Shown: piece by piece, positions 53,701 through 61,546 of the stretch
Layout: every line of letters starts with the position of its first letter
How positions within the stretch are numbered: position 1 is the stretch's first letter
DNA from: an uncultured Ezakiella sp.
Lineage (GTDB): Bacteria; Bacillota; Clostridia; Tissierellales; Peptoniphilaceae
Assembly (NCBI RefSeq): GCF_943913045.1
Contig: NZ_CALTVH010000005.1
Coordinates: 1-64,000, forward strand
Direction of reading: 5' to 3'
DNA: 64,000 nt
Notes under the pieces: generated by a model
What the model saw: the letters and a program-made list of their open reading frames with translations, nothing else
What the model was told of the DNA's origin: nothing
Database searches by the model: none
Made by a program: the position numbers and the translations under genes

Positions 53701-54801
53701 GTCATTTACCCTATTGGCATTTTCCAGAGCTTCTCTCAATTCACGGTAGGACCTAGGAGTGTACTTGCTTTCACTGGCAGCCTGACCCCTTCTGATGGCC
53801 TCAACCAAATCGCTCTTGTCTACAAACTTATCAGCCTCTACAACAGCAACCACTAATGTGGTTCTGTGGCCGTCTGCAGTGCCTGTAATTTCAAATTCGC
53901 CAACTTGGCCATCTGTGATGGACTCGTCCCAATTTACAGGAATATTTTTGTGACTCTTGTCAGTCATAACAGCTGTAACTTCCTTTGGCAATTCTACAAT
54001 AGTATTGACTGGATCTAAGCTTACAGTCAACCTTGGCAAATCCATTATGGACTCGATTTTTAATTCAAAGGATTCTTCAAGGTCAGCTTTCTTGGCCTTG
54101 ATGTCTGCGATTAAGTCTGCAAGATCGTCCTCTGTCTTATTGGCAGGATTGCTAATAAAATCCCTGCCAGCTTCGATAGCATCCATATAGGCGCCAGCGC
54201 TAGCGTCAGTATATGGAGACAAGTCCATAGCTTCACCCTCTTCAACAAGGGCTCTTAGCTCGCTTAAATCTAATTGTATAAGCTCATCTAATGCAGCCTT
54301 GGCGGCTACAAGCTTGTCTATTTTTTCATTTAATAGTCTTTCTCTTACAAAACGATGGTTCAGTAACTCGCTAAGTTCTTCCCTAGCATTTTCATAAGCA
54401 GCCCAGCTGTCAGCCGTGTAATGGCTGGCATCATATTGAGCTCTGTTCTTTTCTAAGATGTCGGCTATTTTAGCTTCAGTATCTGAGTCACCTTTAACCA
54501 TGATGAATGGTTCGAGGTTTTTTACAGCTTCGTTAAAGCTCTCAGCTCCTTTTTTTGTCTCATTATCAAGTTCGGAAAGCAGATAGAACTTCCCATCTCT
54601 TGCTTCCATGTAATAATCATTTAAACTTTCCGCTACTTCAAAAAATCTCTTCGCACTATACAGCAAATTTATAAACTTTGTATCTTGACTTAAATCATCA
54701 GTATGCTTGATATCCAAAGTTGCCGCATAGGCTCCCCCAGCCCAGCTTAATATCATTATCAGGGCTAGTATAAAAGATATAATTCTCTTCCTTGCTTTCA
54801 T
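47716..54801 (-). CDS. Giant secreted surface protein, 2361 aa, multi-domain repeat adhesin-like
   Basis: A signal peptide (1-26) is followed by an N-terminal domain shared with the upstream gene (about 28-105; core FINLLYSAKRFFEVA). Next come helical FIVAR-like segments (about 330-390 and 478-540) alternating with Ig-like Big_4 domains (about 255-322 and 398-472). A beta-rich domain spans 546-645. Repeats of the EKDPxKWVTVKF and NTFEVLKTATEDQ type follow at 710-1100 and 1530-1690, and a C-terminal region with beta-helix character at about 1920-2361. No LPXTG signal, SLH domain or C-terminal membrane helix is seen, so attachment is unexplained. The ATG follows the upstream TAG directly. Adhesin function is inferred from architecture. 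Confidence 0.88.
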   Translation of the reverse strand: MKARKRIISFILALIMILSWAGGAYAATLDIKHTDDLSQDTKFINLLYSAKRFFEVAESLNDYYMEARDGKFYLLSELDNETKKGAESFNEAVKNLEPFIMVKGDSDTEAKIADILEKNRAQYDASHYTADSWAAYENAREELSELLNHRFVRERLLNEKIDKLVAAKAALDELIQLDLSELRALVEEGEAMDLSPYTDASAGAYMDAIEAGRDFISNPANKTEDDLADLIADIKAKKADLEESFELKIESIMDLPRLTVSLDPVNTIVELPKEVTAVMTDKSHKNIPVNWDESITDGQVGEFEITGTADGHRTTLVVAVVEADKFVDKSDLVEAIRRGQAASESKYTPRSYRELREALENANRVNDDPNASPEEIAKAKDRIVDALANLVEQESTDRIVYIENPAKINAKVADVISLPDKVTVVLNSGAKLSKPVVWTPDHIDTSTVGTKTAEGRVEGTNHRATLTVEVTEQEAQADKSGLQNAINQAKAVDRNAYTPASLAAMDQALAWAEDTNKDPNAEQASVDKAKENLLEAIKALEKPAENPTITNLKPDADQNLKKGRTVTISFDAPAGGEAGYRIALPGSSNRSVINPNMTEIRPGYYEATWTVPDGYNGQGFLVFVSYTDSKGNSAFETAVGKINIVQELQVTYKMETSTQTEEVNRGGNPTKIPASDKEGYKVSWKMNGLTVDPRTVAVHEDITFVANYTKDPSQWVTVKFALPSGVEFKDGAKTEYEILKTQTLREQNVVTPGHNADTLPVGKKLEWKVDFDSKLTENITYTAELVRDDGQFKTISVEVGANGSLINPENNTFEVLKTAEQADIIAQAKGLVKADDYYQIGEVKVEDNTVSVSFEKDPSKWVTVKFVNGTEELLSKEVHVGQTYKEAGIVVPDVTPGPGQKLVWAPNFDVNAQIEKSDNSDQIVFTASFEKDKSKYTVYTVVAGDNGKLIDANNNTFEVLKTATEDQVKAQAEKLVQADDNYQIKDLNVDKEKAAVSVSFEKDPNKWVDVTLKAGDNLRLRLKGTSQDDSLIFNVPIGTKLSDLLNEESIQVTPSTGYIFKAWDPASDIIDVSNKEFIARAEKDPNAWVTIKFIAGENGSFEEGAFEDQEVILRTLWTDIKKPTPKANEGYIFDRWDPELPKDMTDKGDGTSEPTVVTQDATYTALFRAVDNLKYEVKFIQVDENGEKTLDSYGKPVEIMASKVVENKSFNENVSEDALTLENFDLIGEKNKTITIGLDPSKNVIEFTYKPKNPAIKEANNQIAREAKEKIDQVKSNHKDIDFSFDENTRTVFLRLHNPEAVAFDALQEALLGSGVFTKITEVEDIKSVAFADDKIVLYNSDGSRKSAVAVKGEIQSKLKSVLRAFGFNVQDNMDLNQVFDLMKDRLFCAQWHGIIANLATEGQTDLDDEKVWVSDQYHFEFKVDDREVSFDANGIGTFDDQAKKVITKPYHESLGADIPVFKAKDGYQVEKYLVTYTSFKTSEEAGLTGFNEEDLRKLIVQETKEVSVEDLKDLRVEHNMVIKPITTEDSSQWVTVKFVIPEGLELAENVQTEYKVLKTKTLAEQGVKIPAHKAESVPEGQKVVWENINLDSSLSADKTFTAKLEKDPTKYRTITVVAGDHGKLKDAVKDNFEVLRKTATDESIKVQAKELVQANEGYIIDSLTLDGDTANVSFKVDETKTLSYTVKYFLNDVEQSEWQIDSKVFLADPSVKEVEDKKPEYYDLDLANSTPLPFKVSETNNEIVVKYVRPKVTIAFELEGENGRISSTDPISVLKGSKWIDIKSQMPTAETDDGYLVKYEPELPTHDNYVFTEDTVYKIRFVKEGYVLGDEQVDGKNIVNRVYDDNSKKTDPIGQVKILKDGEDVSGSFNTYKYYDKKDGQEITTFDLSNGGKTFEAYLVASKDDGTTVEGQVYFKYGSATIGKDSTDFLTMEDALAKAKEGEQIVVKYNTSFAEKAIGESLYETSNHTIKKGVTVLLPFDETYSDNIEDKSAPQDGRGKLIDREKGPFVKLTLPQGQNLDIAGTLTLNAKTRGNHESGAGKIYMHYYSQLEMGPDTKINVKSAGRLNSIGFVIGDGEVVMESGSEVLDLLMLHDYRGGTETTGLYRRIFPTDQFSMNNIEVPITINAGSKYMARTHIIATLINVIPTVGIIGEDTLLNLKSGYIRKTYNIDNGKMDFDVYGDLELKDLSLHITSSRIASSKGKEIPFCGLYNINIKSGSTLTTIANAKLLPDMKLTIDKGATMNISKGSHVFVYGPNMYTGATSGWGKYMRKEAPATYRVIPTFGINVNNPGQLIVNGTLNVNGGLGGPVKRATDGEINFYEGSVKKLTISHLIMGTVGKWGRVLAPLPEKTAEYEEIN

Positions 54802-57800
54802 CTACATATCTCCTTTGTCCTTGAAAATAAATGTATAAGCCCTAATTACCTCAGTGCCCTTGGAGGTCTTACCATACATGATAAAGTCTACAGGTGGTTC
54901 TCCAATTAGTTCAACCCATTTATTTTTAAAGGGATTGCTACCTGGAGGTAGCCACTTGCCTGCCAAATCTATGCCCCTATCCATCAAATCTGCATCAGAT
55001 ACCCTTTTTCCATCTGGAGTTCTAATAACAGCCTGTATACCCTTGGATTCAACTACATAGAGATTTTTGGATTTTAGCACATTGAGCATAGCTGTCTTTA
55101 GTCCGACGCTCACTGCTCCTCCAGCAAAGGTCTTGCCTTGTTGTTCCTTGCTCATGCCTACTGTAATCGTATCAGTATACTGGTTGGCATAAACCTCAAA
55201 CCTGCCATAGACATCTGGCGTTTTGGCTTGGTCATTTATAGTCTTTTCAAAGCCCTTCGGTGATGGCCTATCCTTCCAGGCACTATCAAAGTCTTTTATC
55301 ATTTCAATAATTTCAATTTGGTCTTCCAAGGCTTCTTTTAAATCCTTTAGATTGTCTTCAGTTAAATCTGTATTCTTGAAATTATTCTTGGCGGTCTCAA
55401 AGTCTGCCCAGAATTTTTGCCAGGCAGGATTGTCCTTGGCGTATGCCGGCCTTGTAACATCATCTGCCTTGTCGGCCAGGTTTTTCAGGTCTTGGTGTTT
55501 TGAGATAGGATAAATCTTGTAGACTTCTACATTAAATACATTATTTTCTAGCCTATCGTCTATTTTAATTGATTTTTCCTCAATCTTTTCTATAGCGTAG
55601 TCTTGGTTATTGTTGACTATTTCCATAGACCTGAGGTCTGATTCCAATACTTCTTGACCAAATCTAGCAGGTACTTGCTTGGACCAGGTTTCCCCTTGGC
55701 GGTTTTTATAATTTATAGTATAGTAAAGGCCATCCTTTTCCCTATATTCAAAGACCAGGGTATTGTCTTCCAGAGTCTTTAATTCAATTGTCTTAGTTGA
55801 CTCATCAGCTACAAGGCCCGGATAATCTTTAGCCTTGACCTCAACACTTGACTTATAAGTCCCTGTTCCGGTACTTGATCCTAATTCTCTTGTTTCTCCA
55901 TCTGCCAAGATCTCAATGTGCTTAACAGTATAGGGTATATCCTCCCTAGGACTATATTCCAAGTCAATTTCATTTCCTGAAAGCTTGCCAAGGATTATAG
56001 TAGAGTCTGTGGTCGATAGATTATAACCTGGGATTTCAGGAGCCTCTACATGATTAACTTGACCAAAGGTTCCGAAAAATTCTTCAGATTCTTTTATAAC
56101 TTCTCCATTTGATTTATAGTTTACCTTGTAGGCTATATCAGTCCTTAGGTCATAGATAAAGGTGAGCTTATTTTCTGTCCCAACAGTTAAAGTCAATTCA
56201 TTGTCTCTTGCTTGGTAGCCTTCTATTTCAGGAGCCTTTTCTGTAAGCTCTGTGCCAAAAGTTAGTTTATCTATAGTCTTGGACTCTTTGATTTCCTTAC
56301 CTTGACCATCCACATAAGACACACTTACAAATAAGTCTGAAACAGCTTCTACTACTGCGGTAAAGCTAGTGTTTTTATCTATCTGAACTGTTCTTGGGTC
56401 TACCTCTTTGCCATACAATTCCCAGTGGGAGAATGTATAGCCTTCTTTTTCAACTTTTGGTACTGACCTAGGATATCCCCCTGCCTTCAGGGCCTCTGTC
56501 CCTATAACTTCATTAGCCACTAAATAGGATACTGTAAATTCATTGGTAATATTGATGATTCCATCAGCCTTTTCACTAATCCTCATATCATCGATTAAGA
56601 GGCTAACATTTACTTCAAAAGACCCGCCATACATACCCTCAGGAACTTCCCAGACGCCCTTGTAGTAGCCTGAGCCAGCAGGATCTTCCTTCATATTAAT
56701 ATCCACAGCAGACCTAGTCATATAGGTTCTAATTGGCATGGATATTTCATAGTAGGCTTGGCCACCAGACTTTGAATCAAAGGAAATTTCCACAGTCTGA
56801 CCTGGTTGGACATTGATAGCAACATTTGGTTGTAGGTTGGTAATTGCCGGATAGTCTTCCAATTCCTCTAAAACTTTCTTGAGGTCTTGGTCGGCCCTAT
56901 CTATTTCATCTTGTGAATTTGGATCATTGAATACCTTATCAGCCATAGCTATAGCTTGTCTAAGCTTGGACTGGTCTGCGGGTATCAGGTCACCCTTTAA
57001 TATTCCCTTGGCCATTGCTATTGTAGCTTCTAGGGATGACTTATCCATTTGATCACTAATAGTAACATTTATCTTAGCCTTTATGTCAGTTCCTTGGACC
57101 TGACCTGTGAGTGTAAGTGTACCAGGCTTAGAAGTATCTGGGTTTTTTGGCTCCCATTCTACTGGCCTAGACTCTCTTTTTTCATCTTCAAAAATAACTT
57201 TAACAGTTGTTGGTAGGTCTAGTTGACCTCCTTGGCTAATTTTTATTTCATCGGGGTTAATTACATATACAATTTTGCTGGCTTCAAGCAAGTCAGCAAG
57301 AGCCTTTTTTATATATCTTATGGCTTGGTCAACTTGGCCTTGGCTGGCCTTTTCGTCATCATAGACAGCTTGACCTGCCGATATGGCATCTTGGAGTTTG
57401 TCAAAAAAAGCCTTGACATAATTATCTCCATCTCTTAGTCTGGCTTGGTCCAAGATCCTTGCCAATTCTTCCTTGTCAACGACTGCAGGACTTAATGCCC
57501 TATAGGCAGTCTCAAGGTCAGATATTTTTTGGTTAAAGATACTTTCCCTAATAAATCTCTTATCTCCAAGATTTGTCAAGGCAGCTCTGGCCTTTTCATA
57601 GGCTGACCAAGATTCCTCAGTGTAGTAAGACTTGTCTTCACTGGCAGTATTATTTTTTAAAGTAGTGCTAATTTTTTCTTGAGTTGTTTCAGATTCAACC
57701 ATAATAAATGCCTCAAGATTTTTGGCAGCTTCGTTAAAATCTTCTGCTCCCTTCTTAGCTTCTTCATCAGTTTCTTTTAATGAATAATATTTTCCATTTC

Positions 57801-58005
57801 TAGATTCAATAAAGTATCTATCTATATTTGTAGCTACTTCAAAAAACTTCTTCGCACTAAACAAAAGACTTATAAAGCTAGTATCTTCTTCAGTGTTTAA
57901 TTGATGATAAATATCTAAAGGTTTAGCAAATGTTGAAATAGGAAACAAGGTTAGCATTATAGTAACTAGAATAAATACAAGCAACTGTTTATTCTTATAT
58001 TTCAT
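54802..58005 (-). CDS. Secreted multi-domain surface protein, 1067 aa, paralogue of the giant protein's N-terminus
   Basis: Signal peptide (1-27), then the shared N-terminal domain (about 30-105; core SFISLLFSAKKFFEVA). A helical segment, one Big_4-like Ig domain (about 245-318), a FIVAR-like segment (about 320-385) and a beta domain matching residues 546-645 of the giant protein follow. Three MucBP-like repeats (about 555-620, 622-690 and 690-755; YVDGQGKEI and HIEILADGE) precede a C-terminal domain of unknown type (900-1067). No sorting signal. Its stop codon touches the start of the giant gene, so the two are co-translated. Confidence 0.87.
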   Translation of the reverse strand: MKYKNKQLLVFILVTIMLTLFPISTFAKPLDIYHQLNTEEDTSFISLLFSAKKFFEVATNIDRYFIESRNGKYYSLKETDEEAKKGAEDFNEAAKNLEAFIMVESETTQEKISTTLKNNTASEDKSYYTEESWSAYEKARAALTNLGDKRFIRESIFNQKISDLETAYRALSPAVVDKEELARILDQARLRDGDNYVKAFFDKLQDAISAGQAVYDDEKASQGQVDQAIRYIKKALADLLEASKIVYVINPDEIKISQGGQLDLPTTVKVIFEDEKRESRPVEWEPKNPDTSKPGTLTLTGQVQGTDIKAKINVTISDQMDKSSLEATIAMAKGILKGDLIPADQSKLRQAIAMADKVFNDPNSQDEIDRADQDLKKVLEELEDYPAITNLQPNVAINVQPGQTVEISFDSKSGGQAYYEISMPIRTYMTRSAVDINMKEDPAGSGYYKGVWEVPEGMYGGSFEVNVSLLIDDMRISEKADGIINITNEFTVSYLVANEVIGTEALKAGGYPRSVPKVEKEGYTFSHWELYGKEVDPRTVQIDKNTSFTAVVEAVSDLFVSVSYVDGQGKEIKESKTIDKLTFGTELTEKAPEIEGYQARDNELTLTVGTENKLTFIYDLRTDIAYKVNYKSNGEVIKESEEFFGTFGQVNHVEAPEIPGYNLSTTDSTIILGKLSGNEIDLEYSPREDIPYTVKHIEILADGETRELGSSTGTGTYKSSVEVKAKDYPGLVADESTKTIELKTLEDNTLVFEYREKDGLYYTINYKNRQGETWSKQVPARFGQEVLESDLRSMEIVNNNQDYAIEKIEEKSIKIDDRLENNVFNVEVYKIYPISKHQDLKNLADKADDVTRPAYAKDNPAWQKFWADFETAKNNFKNTDLTEDNLKDLKEALEDQIEIIEMIKDFDSAWKDRPSPKGFEKTINDQAKTPDVYGRFEVYANQYTDTITVGMSKEQQGKTFAGGAVSVGLKTAMLNVLKSKNLYVVESKGIQAVIRTPDGKRVSDADLMDRGIDLAGKWLPPGSNPFKNKWVELIGEPPVDFIMYGKTSKGTEVIRAYTFIFKDKGDM

Positions 58006-58033
58006 AAATCCCTCCTATAATATATAAATATAA

Positions 58034-58067
58034 AATAAAGGAGTAGAGATTGTTTCTCCACTCCTTT
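58034..58067 (-). terminator. Terminator of the SLH protein gene
   Basis: AAAGGAGTGGAGA-AACAA-TCTCTACTCCTTT followed by ATTTTATATTT on the minus strand. It separates the SLH gene from the downstream 1067-aa gene; some read-through is possible because no strong promoter is seen for that gene. Confidence 0.85.
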
Positions 58068-58086
58068 ATAAATTCTATAAAATAAA

Positions 58087-60924
58087 TCAGTTTAATTTTA
58101 CATTTATAGGATCAACAATCCCTTTAATTTTTATTAAAATCTCATTTATTTTTTCATCAATAGTTACATACACCTTGTAGTCTCCATCTGGTTCTTCATC
58201 TAAAGGATCTTTACCATTAATGGTGATTTTTTCAATTGCATCAACTTTAGCGCCAACTAAAGTTATACTAGCACCATAAGCTACCCCAATAGATTTTACT
58301 ACAGCAGATGCACTAATTTCTTCTGCTGGTGCTGGAGTTTCTTCTGTTCCTTTAAATGTTACAGTGTAGGTGTCTTCAACTAATTTGTTGCAATCTGATT
58401 CAAAGATAACCTTTGCGCTTAATTCTTTGTCAATTAAGTCGCCTAGTGTATAGTTTTCAATATTTAAAGCAGCACCGAAGTCTTCAACGATCCATTCTTT
58501 AATATTAGCAATCTTTGCATCTTTTAAAGCTCTTGTTTCTTGATCATCGACTTGATAAGATACTAGACCTTTTTCATCAATTAGTTTTTTGAGTTCAGTC
58601 ATAGCATTTGTTCCTTGTAGACCAGCAAATGATTTGCTTCCGTCTTTAATTGTTACGACTGCTGATTTTGCAGCTGGATCATATTCAATGCTTGCAAGGT
58701 CATTAAGCTCGATTCTCTTTAGAGCCTCACCAACTGCTTGAGCAAATTGTTTTTGTAATTCAGCATCTGCTGGGCAATTATCGCCCTTAAATTCTACTTT
58801 ATATATATCTTCGAATTGTCCTTCACATCCAGCTTCTGTTGATTTAAATACAACTTTTGCTTTTAATTCTTTGTCAATTAAGTTTCCTAATTTATAGTCT
58901 TCAATATTTAAACCAGCACCAAAGTCTTCAACGATCCATTCTTTCATTTTGCCAATACTTGCATTGGTTAAGTCTCTAACTTCGAAATCTTTGCCGTCAA
59001 CTTGACCTTGGATTTGATAGGATACTAGACCATGCTCTTTAACTAGTTTTTTAAGTTCAGTCATAGCATTTGTTGTGCCTTTTTCATTTGTGCCTTTTAG
59101 GCTAGCAAATGATTTGCTTCCGTCTTTAATTGTTACGACTGCTGACTTTCCAGTTGGATCATATTCAAATGTTGCGACATCTTCAGAAACCTTGATTCCC
59201 TTTAGAGCTTCAGCAACTGCTGCTGCAAATTTTTCCTTTATATCAGCTTCTGTTGGGCAGGCACCTGCTTCAAAAGTTACCTTGTAAGTGTCTTTGCTTG
59301 TTAGTTTGCAGTTTGCATCTGTTGATTTGAATACAACTACTGCTTCTACAGTTTTGCCATCTAGGTTTCCTAGTTTTAAATCTGTGATATTTAGAGCATT
59401 ACCAAAGTCATCTATAATCCATTCTTTCATTTGTTGTTTTGTAGCGCCTTCTAATGTTCTTAAGTCTTGACCTTTGATTTGGTAAGATACTAGACCATGA
59501 TCTTTAACTAGTTTTTCAAGGGCAACCATGGCACCTGTGCCAGCAATTTCAGTAACTGATTTGTTTCTATCTGCAATTCTTACGACTGCTGACTTAGTTT
59601 CTTTGTTATATTCGTATGTTGCAATGTCTTCATTAACAGTGATTTCATTTAAAGCTTCACCAACTGCTGCTGCAAAATCTTCTTGTAATTTAGCTTCTGT
59701 TGGGCAATTTTCCTTAACAAATTCTACACTGTAATTATCTGAAATATTGTCACAGCCTTCTTCAGTTGACTTGAATACAACTGTTGCTTCTACAGTCTTG
59801 CCAACTAGGTCACTTAACTTAAGTGTTTGAGTACCTAGTTCTAGAGCATTACCAAAGTCATCTATAATCCATTCTTTCATTTGTTGTTTTGTAGCGCCTT
59901 CTAATGTTCTTAAGTCTTGACCTTTGATTTGGTAAGATACTAGACCATGATCTTTAACTAGATTTTCAAGTGCAACCATAGCACCTGTGCCAGCAATTTC
60001 AGTAACTGATTTTTCTAAAGCTGCATCTTTAATGATTACAGTAGCTTTCTTTTCGTCAGCCTTGTAATCTTTTGTAGCGATTTCTTCTTTAATATTGATG
60101 TTTCCAACTGCTGCGCCAACTGCTTCAGCAAATGCCTTTTGCAATCCATCTGCTGATGGACATGTTGGACCTGGTTCTGGTGTTGGTGTTGGTGTAGGTG
60201 GTGTAGGTGGTGTTGGTGGGTAGTAACCATTGTCATTATCCCATCTATCCCAATCATAGAAATGTCTAGGTCTTGGTGTCGGTCTGCTTTCTTGTGTTTT
60301 TTCAGTTTCTTTCTTTGAGGTATCTTCAGCTGGTTTTTCTTCAACTGGTTGATTTAATCTTTGGTAAAGCATGATTTCATTGTAAACCATTTCAAAAGCA
60401 TATCTTCTTACAATTAAATCTTTGTAATCGTTGATTACAATACCATCAAGAATACCTGTTCTTAGTGCATAATCGATATATGGTTGTGCCCAATATCCAT
60501 TATCAGTAGCTCCCTTGACAAAGTCCTTGTTTAATCTGGCAAGTATTGCAATACCCTCTTCATAGGTGATGAATTCATCTGGATGGAAGGTACCATCTAC
60601 ATAGCCGTTTACATAACCTTTTTGGTTAGCGTAGTTAATAATAGCACATGCCCAGTGGGTTGATGGGACATCACTAAATCTGCTTGTAGTGTCAAAGCCT
60701 TCTGCTACTCCTAGCTCACCTGTAACAACAAGTACCATCTTGGTAAACTCTGCCCTAGTGATATATTTTTCTAGTTCGAGATTACCTCCGTCTCTTCCTT
60801 TAACATAATTGTTCTCTACTAACCAATCAATTTTATAATTGCTTGTTTCTTCAGCATTTACAAATGGCACAATTGATAGCACCATCAAGATTGATAAGAG
60901 AATTGAAACAACTCTTTTGCTCAT
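58087..60924 (-). CDS. S-layer homology domain protein with four internal repeats
   Basis: 945 aa. Signal peptide (1-24). Three SLH modules follow: about 27-72, 82-132 (FSDVPSTHWACAIINYA) and 140-190 (GYWAQPYIDYALRTGIL). They bind pyruvylated wall polymer. A Pro/Thr linker (236-254) leads to four tandem repeats of about 145-160 aa, each opening with CPxxA and holding a second Cys near its end: 255/391, 407/539, 556/700 and 717/845. The conserved core is AMxxLxxLV..GLVSYQ, MKEWI and DFG. A final beta domain spans 862-945. A strong promoter and leader suggest high expression, possibly the S-layer protein itself. Confidence 0.92.
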   Translation of the reverse strand: MSKRVVSILLSILMVLSIVPFVNAEETSNYKIDWLVENNYVKGRDGGNLELEKYITRAEFTKMVLVVTGELGVAEGFDTTSRFSDVPSTHWACAIINYANQKGYVNGYVDGTFHPDEFITYEEGIAILARLNKDFVKGATDNGYWAQPYIDYALRTGILDGIVINDYKDLIVRRYAFEMVYNEIMLYQRLNQPVEEKPAEDTSKKETEKTQESRPTPRPRHFYDWDRWDNDNGYYPPTPPTPPTPTPTPEPGPTCPSADGLQKAFAEAVGAAVGNINIKEEIATKDYKADEKKATVIIKDAALEKSVTEIAGTGAMVALENLVKDHGLVSYQIKGQDLRTLEGATKQQMKEWIIDDFGNALELGTQTLKLSDLVGKTVEATVVFKSTEEGCDNISDNYSVEFVKENCPTEAKLQEDFAAAVGEALNEITVNEDIATYEYNKETKSAVVRIADRNKSVTEIAGTGAMVALEKLVKDHGLVSYQIKGQDLRTLEGATKQQMKEWIIDDFGNALNITDLKLGNLDGKTVEAVVVFKSTDANCKLTSKDTYKVTFEAGACPTEADIKEKFAAAVAEALKGIKVSEDVATFEYDPTGKSAVVTIKDGSKSFASLKGTNEKGTTNAMTELKKLVKEHGLVSYQIQGQVDGKDFEVRDLTNASIGKMKEWIVEDFGAGLNIEDYKLGNLIDKELKAKVVFKSTEAGCEGQFEDIYKVEFKGDNCPADAELQKQFAQAVGEALKRIELNDLASIEYDPAAKSAVVTIKDGSKSFAGLQGTNAMTELKKLIDEKGLVSYQVDDQETRALKDAKIANIKEWIVEDFGAALNIENYTLGDLIDKELSAKVIFESDCNKLVEDTYTVTFKGTEETPAPAEEISASAVVKSIGVAYGASITLVGAKVDAIEKITINGKDPLDEEPDGDYKVYVTIDEKINEILIKIKGIVDPINVKLN
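59392..59511 (-). repeat. 120-bp exact internal duplication, copy A (repeat 2 of the SLH protein)
   Basis: Bases 59392-59511 are identical to 59842-59961, offset by 450 bases. The similarity continues with only a few differences to about 59562. It encodes the core of repeat 2. Confidence 0.9.
59842..59961 (-). repeat. 120-bp exact internal duplication, copy B (repeat 1 of the SLH protein)
   Basis: Second copy of the block described at 59392-59511, encoding the core of repeat 1. The identity at DNA level, including third codon positions, points to recent duplication or gene conversion between repeats. Confidence 0.9.
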
Positions 60925-60956
60925 GTTATCCCCCTTTTAATTTTCTTTAATACCAA

Positions 60957-60983
60957 TCATCCGCAATTAAAAACCCACGGATG
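60957..60983 (-). promoter_or_regulatory. 5'UTR hairpin of the SLH gene
   Basis: CATCCG pairs with CGGATG around a 14-base AT-rich loop, at the start of the expected transcript. It may protect the abundant mRNA from decay. Confidence 0.5.
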
Positions 60984-60994
60984 TTTGTACAGTT

Positions 60995-61023
60995 ATTATA
61001 CCTTCTTTATGATTTTTAGTCAA
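60995..61023 (-). promoter_or_regulatory. Promoter of the SLH protein gene
   Basis: TTGACT (61018-61023), a 17-base spacer and TATAAT (60995-61000) on the minus strand. It gives a leader of about 65 bases before the ATG, which has AAAGGGGG as ribosome site. Confidence 0.88.
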
Positions 61024-61250
61024 GGCATATCTTCATATATTTGTAAATTTTATATGTCTTTTGTAGTGCCTAAGATAAGTGTCTCAAATTATTTATTCAA
61101 TTTTTTATTATAAAAAATTTATATTTCTTGCTTTTTATATAAAAAATTAATATAAGATCTTTTGTGAATTATTTTTAGTTTGACTTTTTCCTCGAGACTA
61201 TTATATTCAATCAATCATTGCCTTTGACTCGTTTTCTTGAAAAATAGCTT
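61024..61250. other. AT-rich spacer
   Basis: No ORF with a ribosome site and no repeat module until about 61255. Possibly upstream promoter elements of the SLH gene. Confidence 0.4.
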
Positions 61251-61254
61251 GAGT

Positions 61255-61440
61255 GAGTTGTAATATTAAAAACATCTCACATCCACAAGGTACGATTCGA
61301 TGTTTTTTTGGTCCATATTCTCATTAAGATTGTTGTTGCCATTCGTTTTTTCCTTCGGTCAAACGATTGAGTACAACAATCTGAGGAGAATTGTGGACAT
61401 CTCGACCGATTCGATTCGATGTCGAGAGGTCGAGGCTTGC
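61255..61440. repeat. Intergenic repeat island 10
   Basis: In minus-strand sense it has a hairpin with AAAAACATC/GATGTTTTT arms and CTTGT loop core (about 61264-61302). The plus strand has the GATTGTTGTTG...ACAACAATC nested hairpin (about 61328-61380), followed by the CTCGACC...GGTCGAG hairpin with a TTCGATG loop (61401-61434). It lies past the terminator of the upstream surface-protein gene. Confidence 0.75.
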
Positions 61441-61468
61441 ATATACAATTTCCCATCCCTCTCCCCAA

Positions 61469-61504
61469 CAAAAAACTACAGCAAGACTCTCGCCCTACTG
61501 TAGC
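61469..61504 (-). terminator. Terminator of the copper-amine-oxidase-N domain protein gene
   Basis: CTACAG...CTGTAG stem with a 16-base partly paired interior, followed by TTTTTTG on the minus strand, 43 bases after the stop codon. Confidence 0.7.
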
Positions 61505-61546
61505 TTAAAAGGAATTTATAAAAAGAATTATATATCCTCTTTATTA

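Noticed and set aside
13493..61440. Repeat islands as CRISPR arrays
   Set aside because: The units differ in length, are not regularly spaced, have no unique spacers and are single hairpins spread over ten loci; no cas genes are present.
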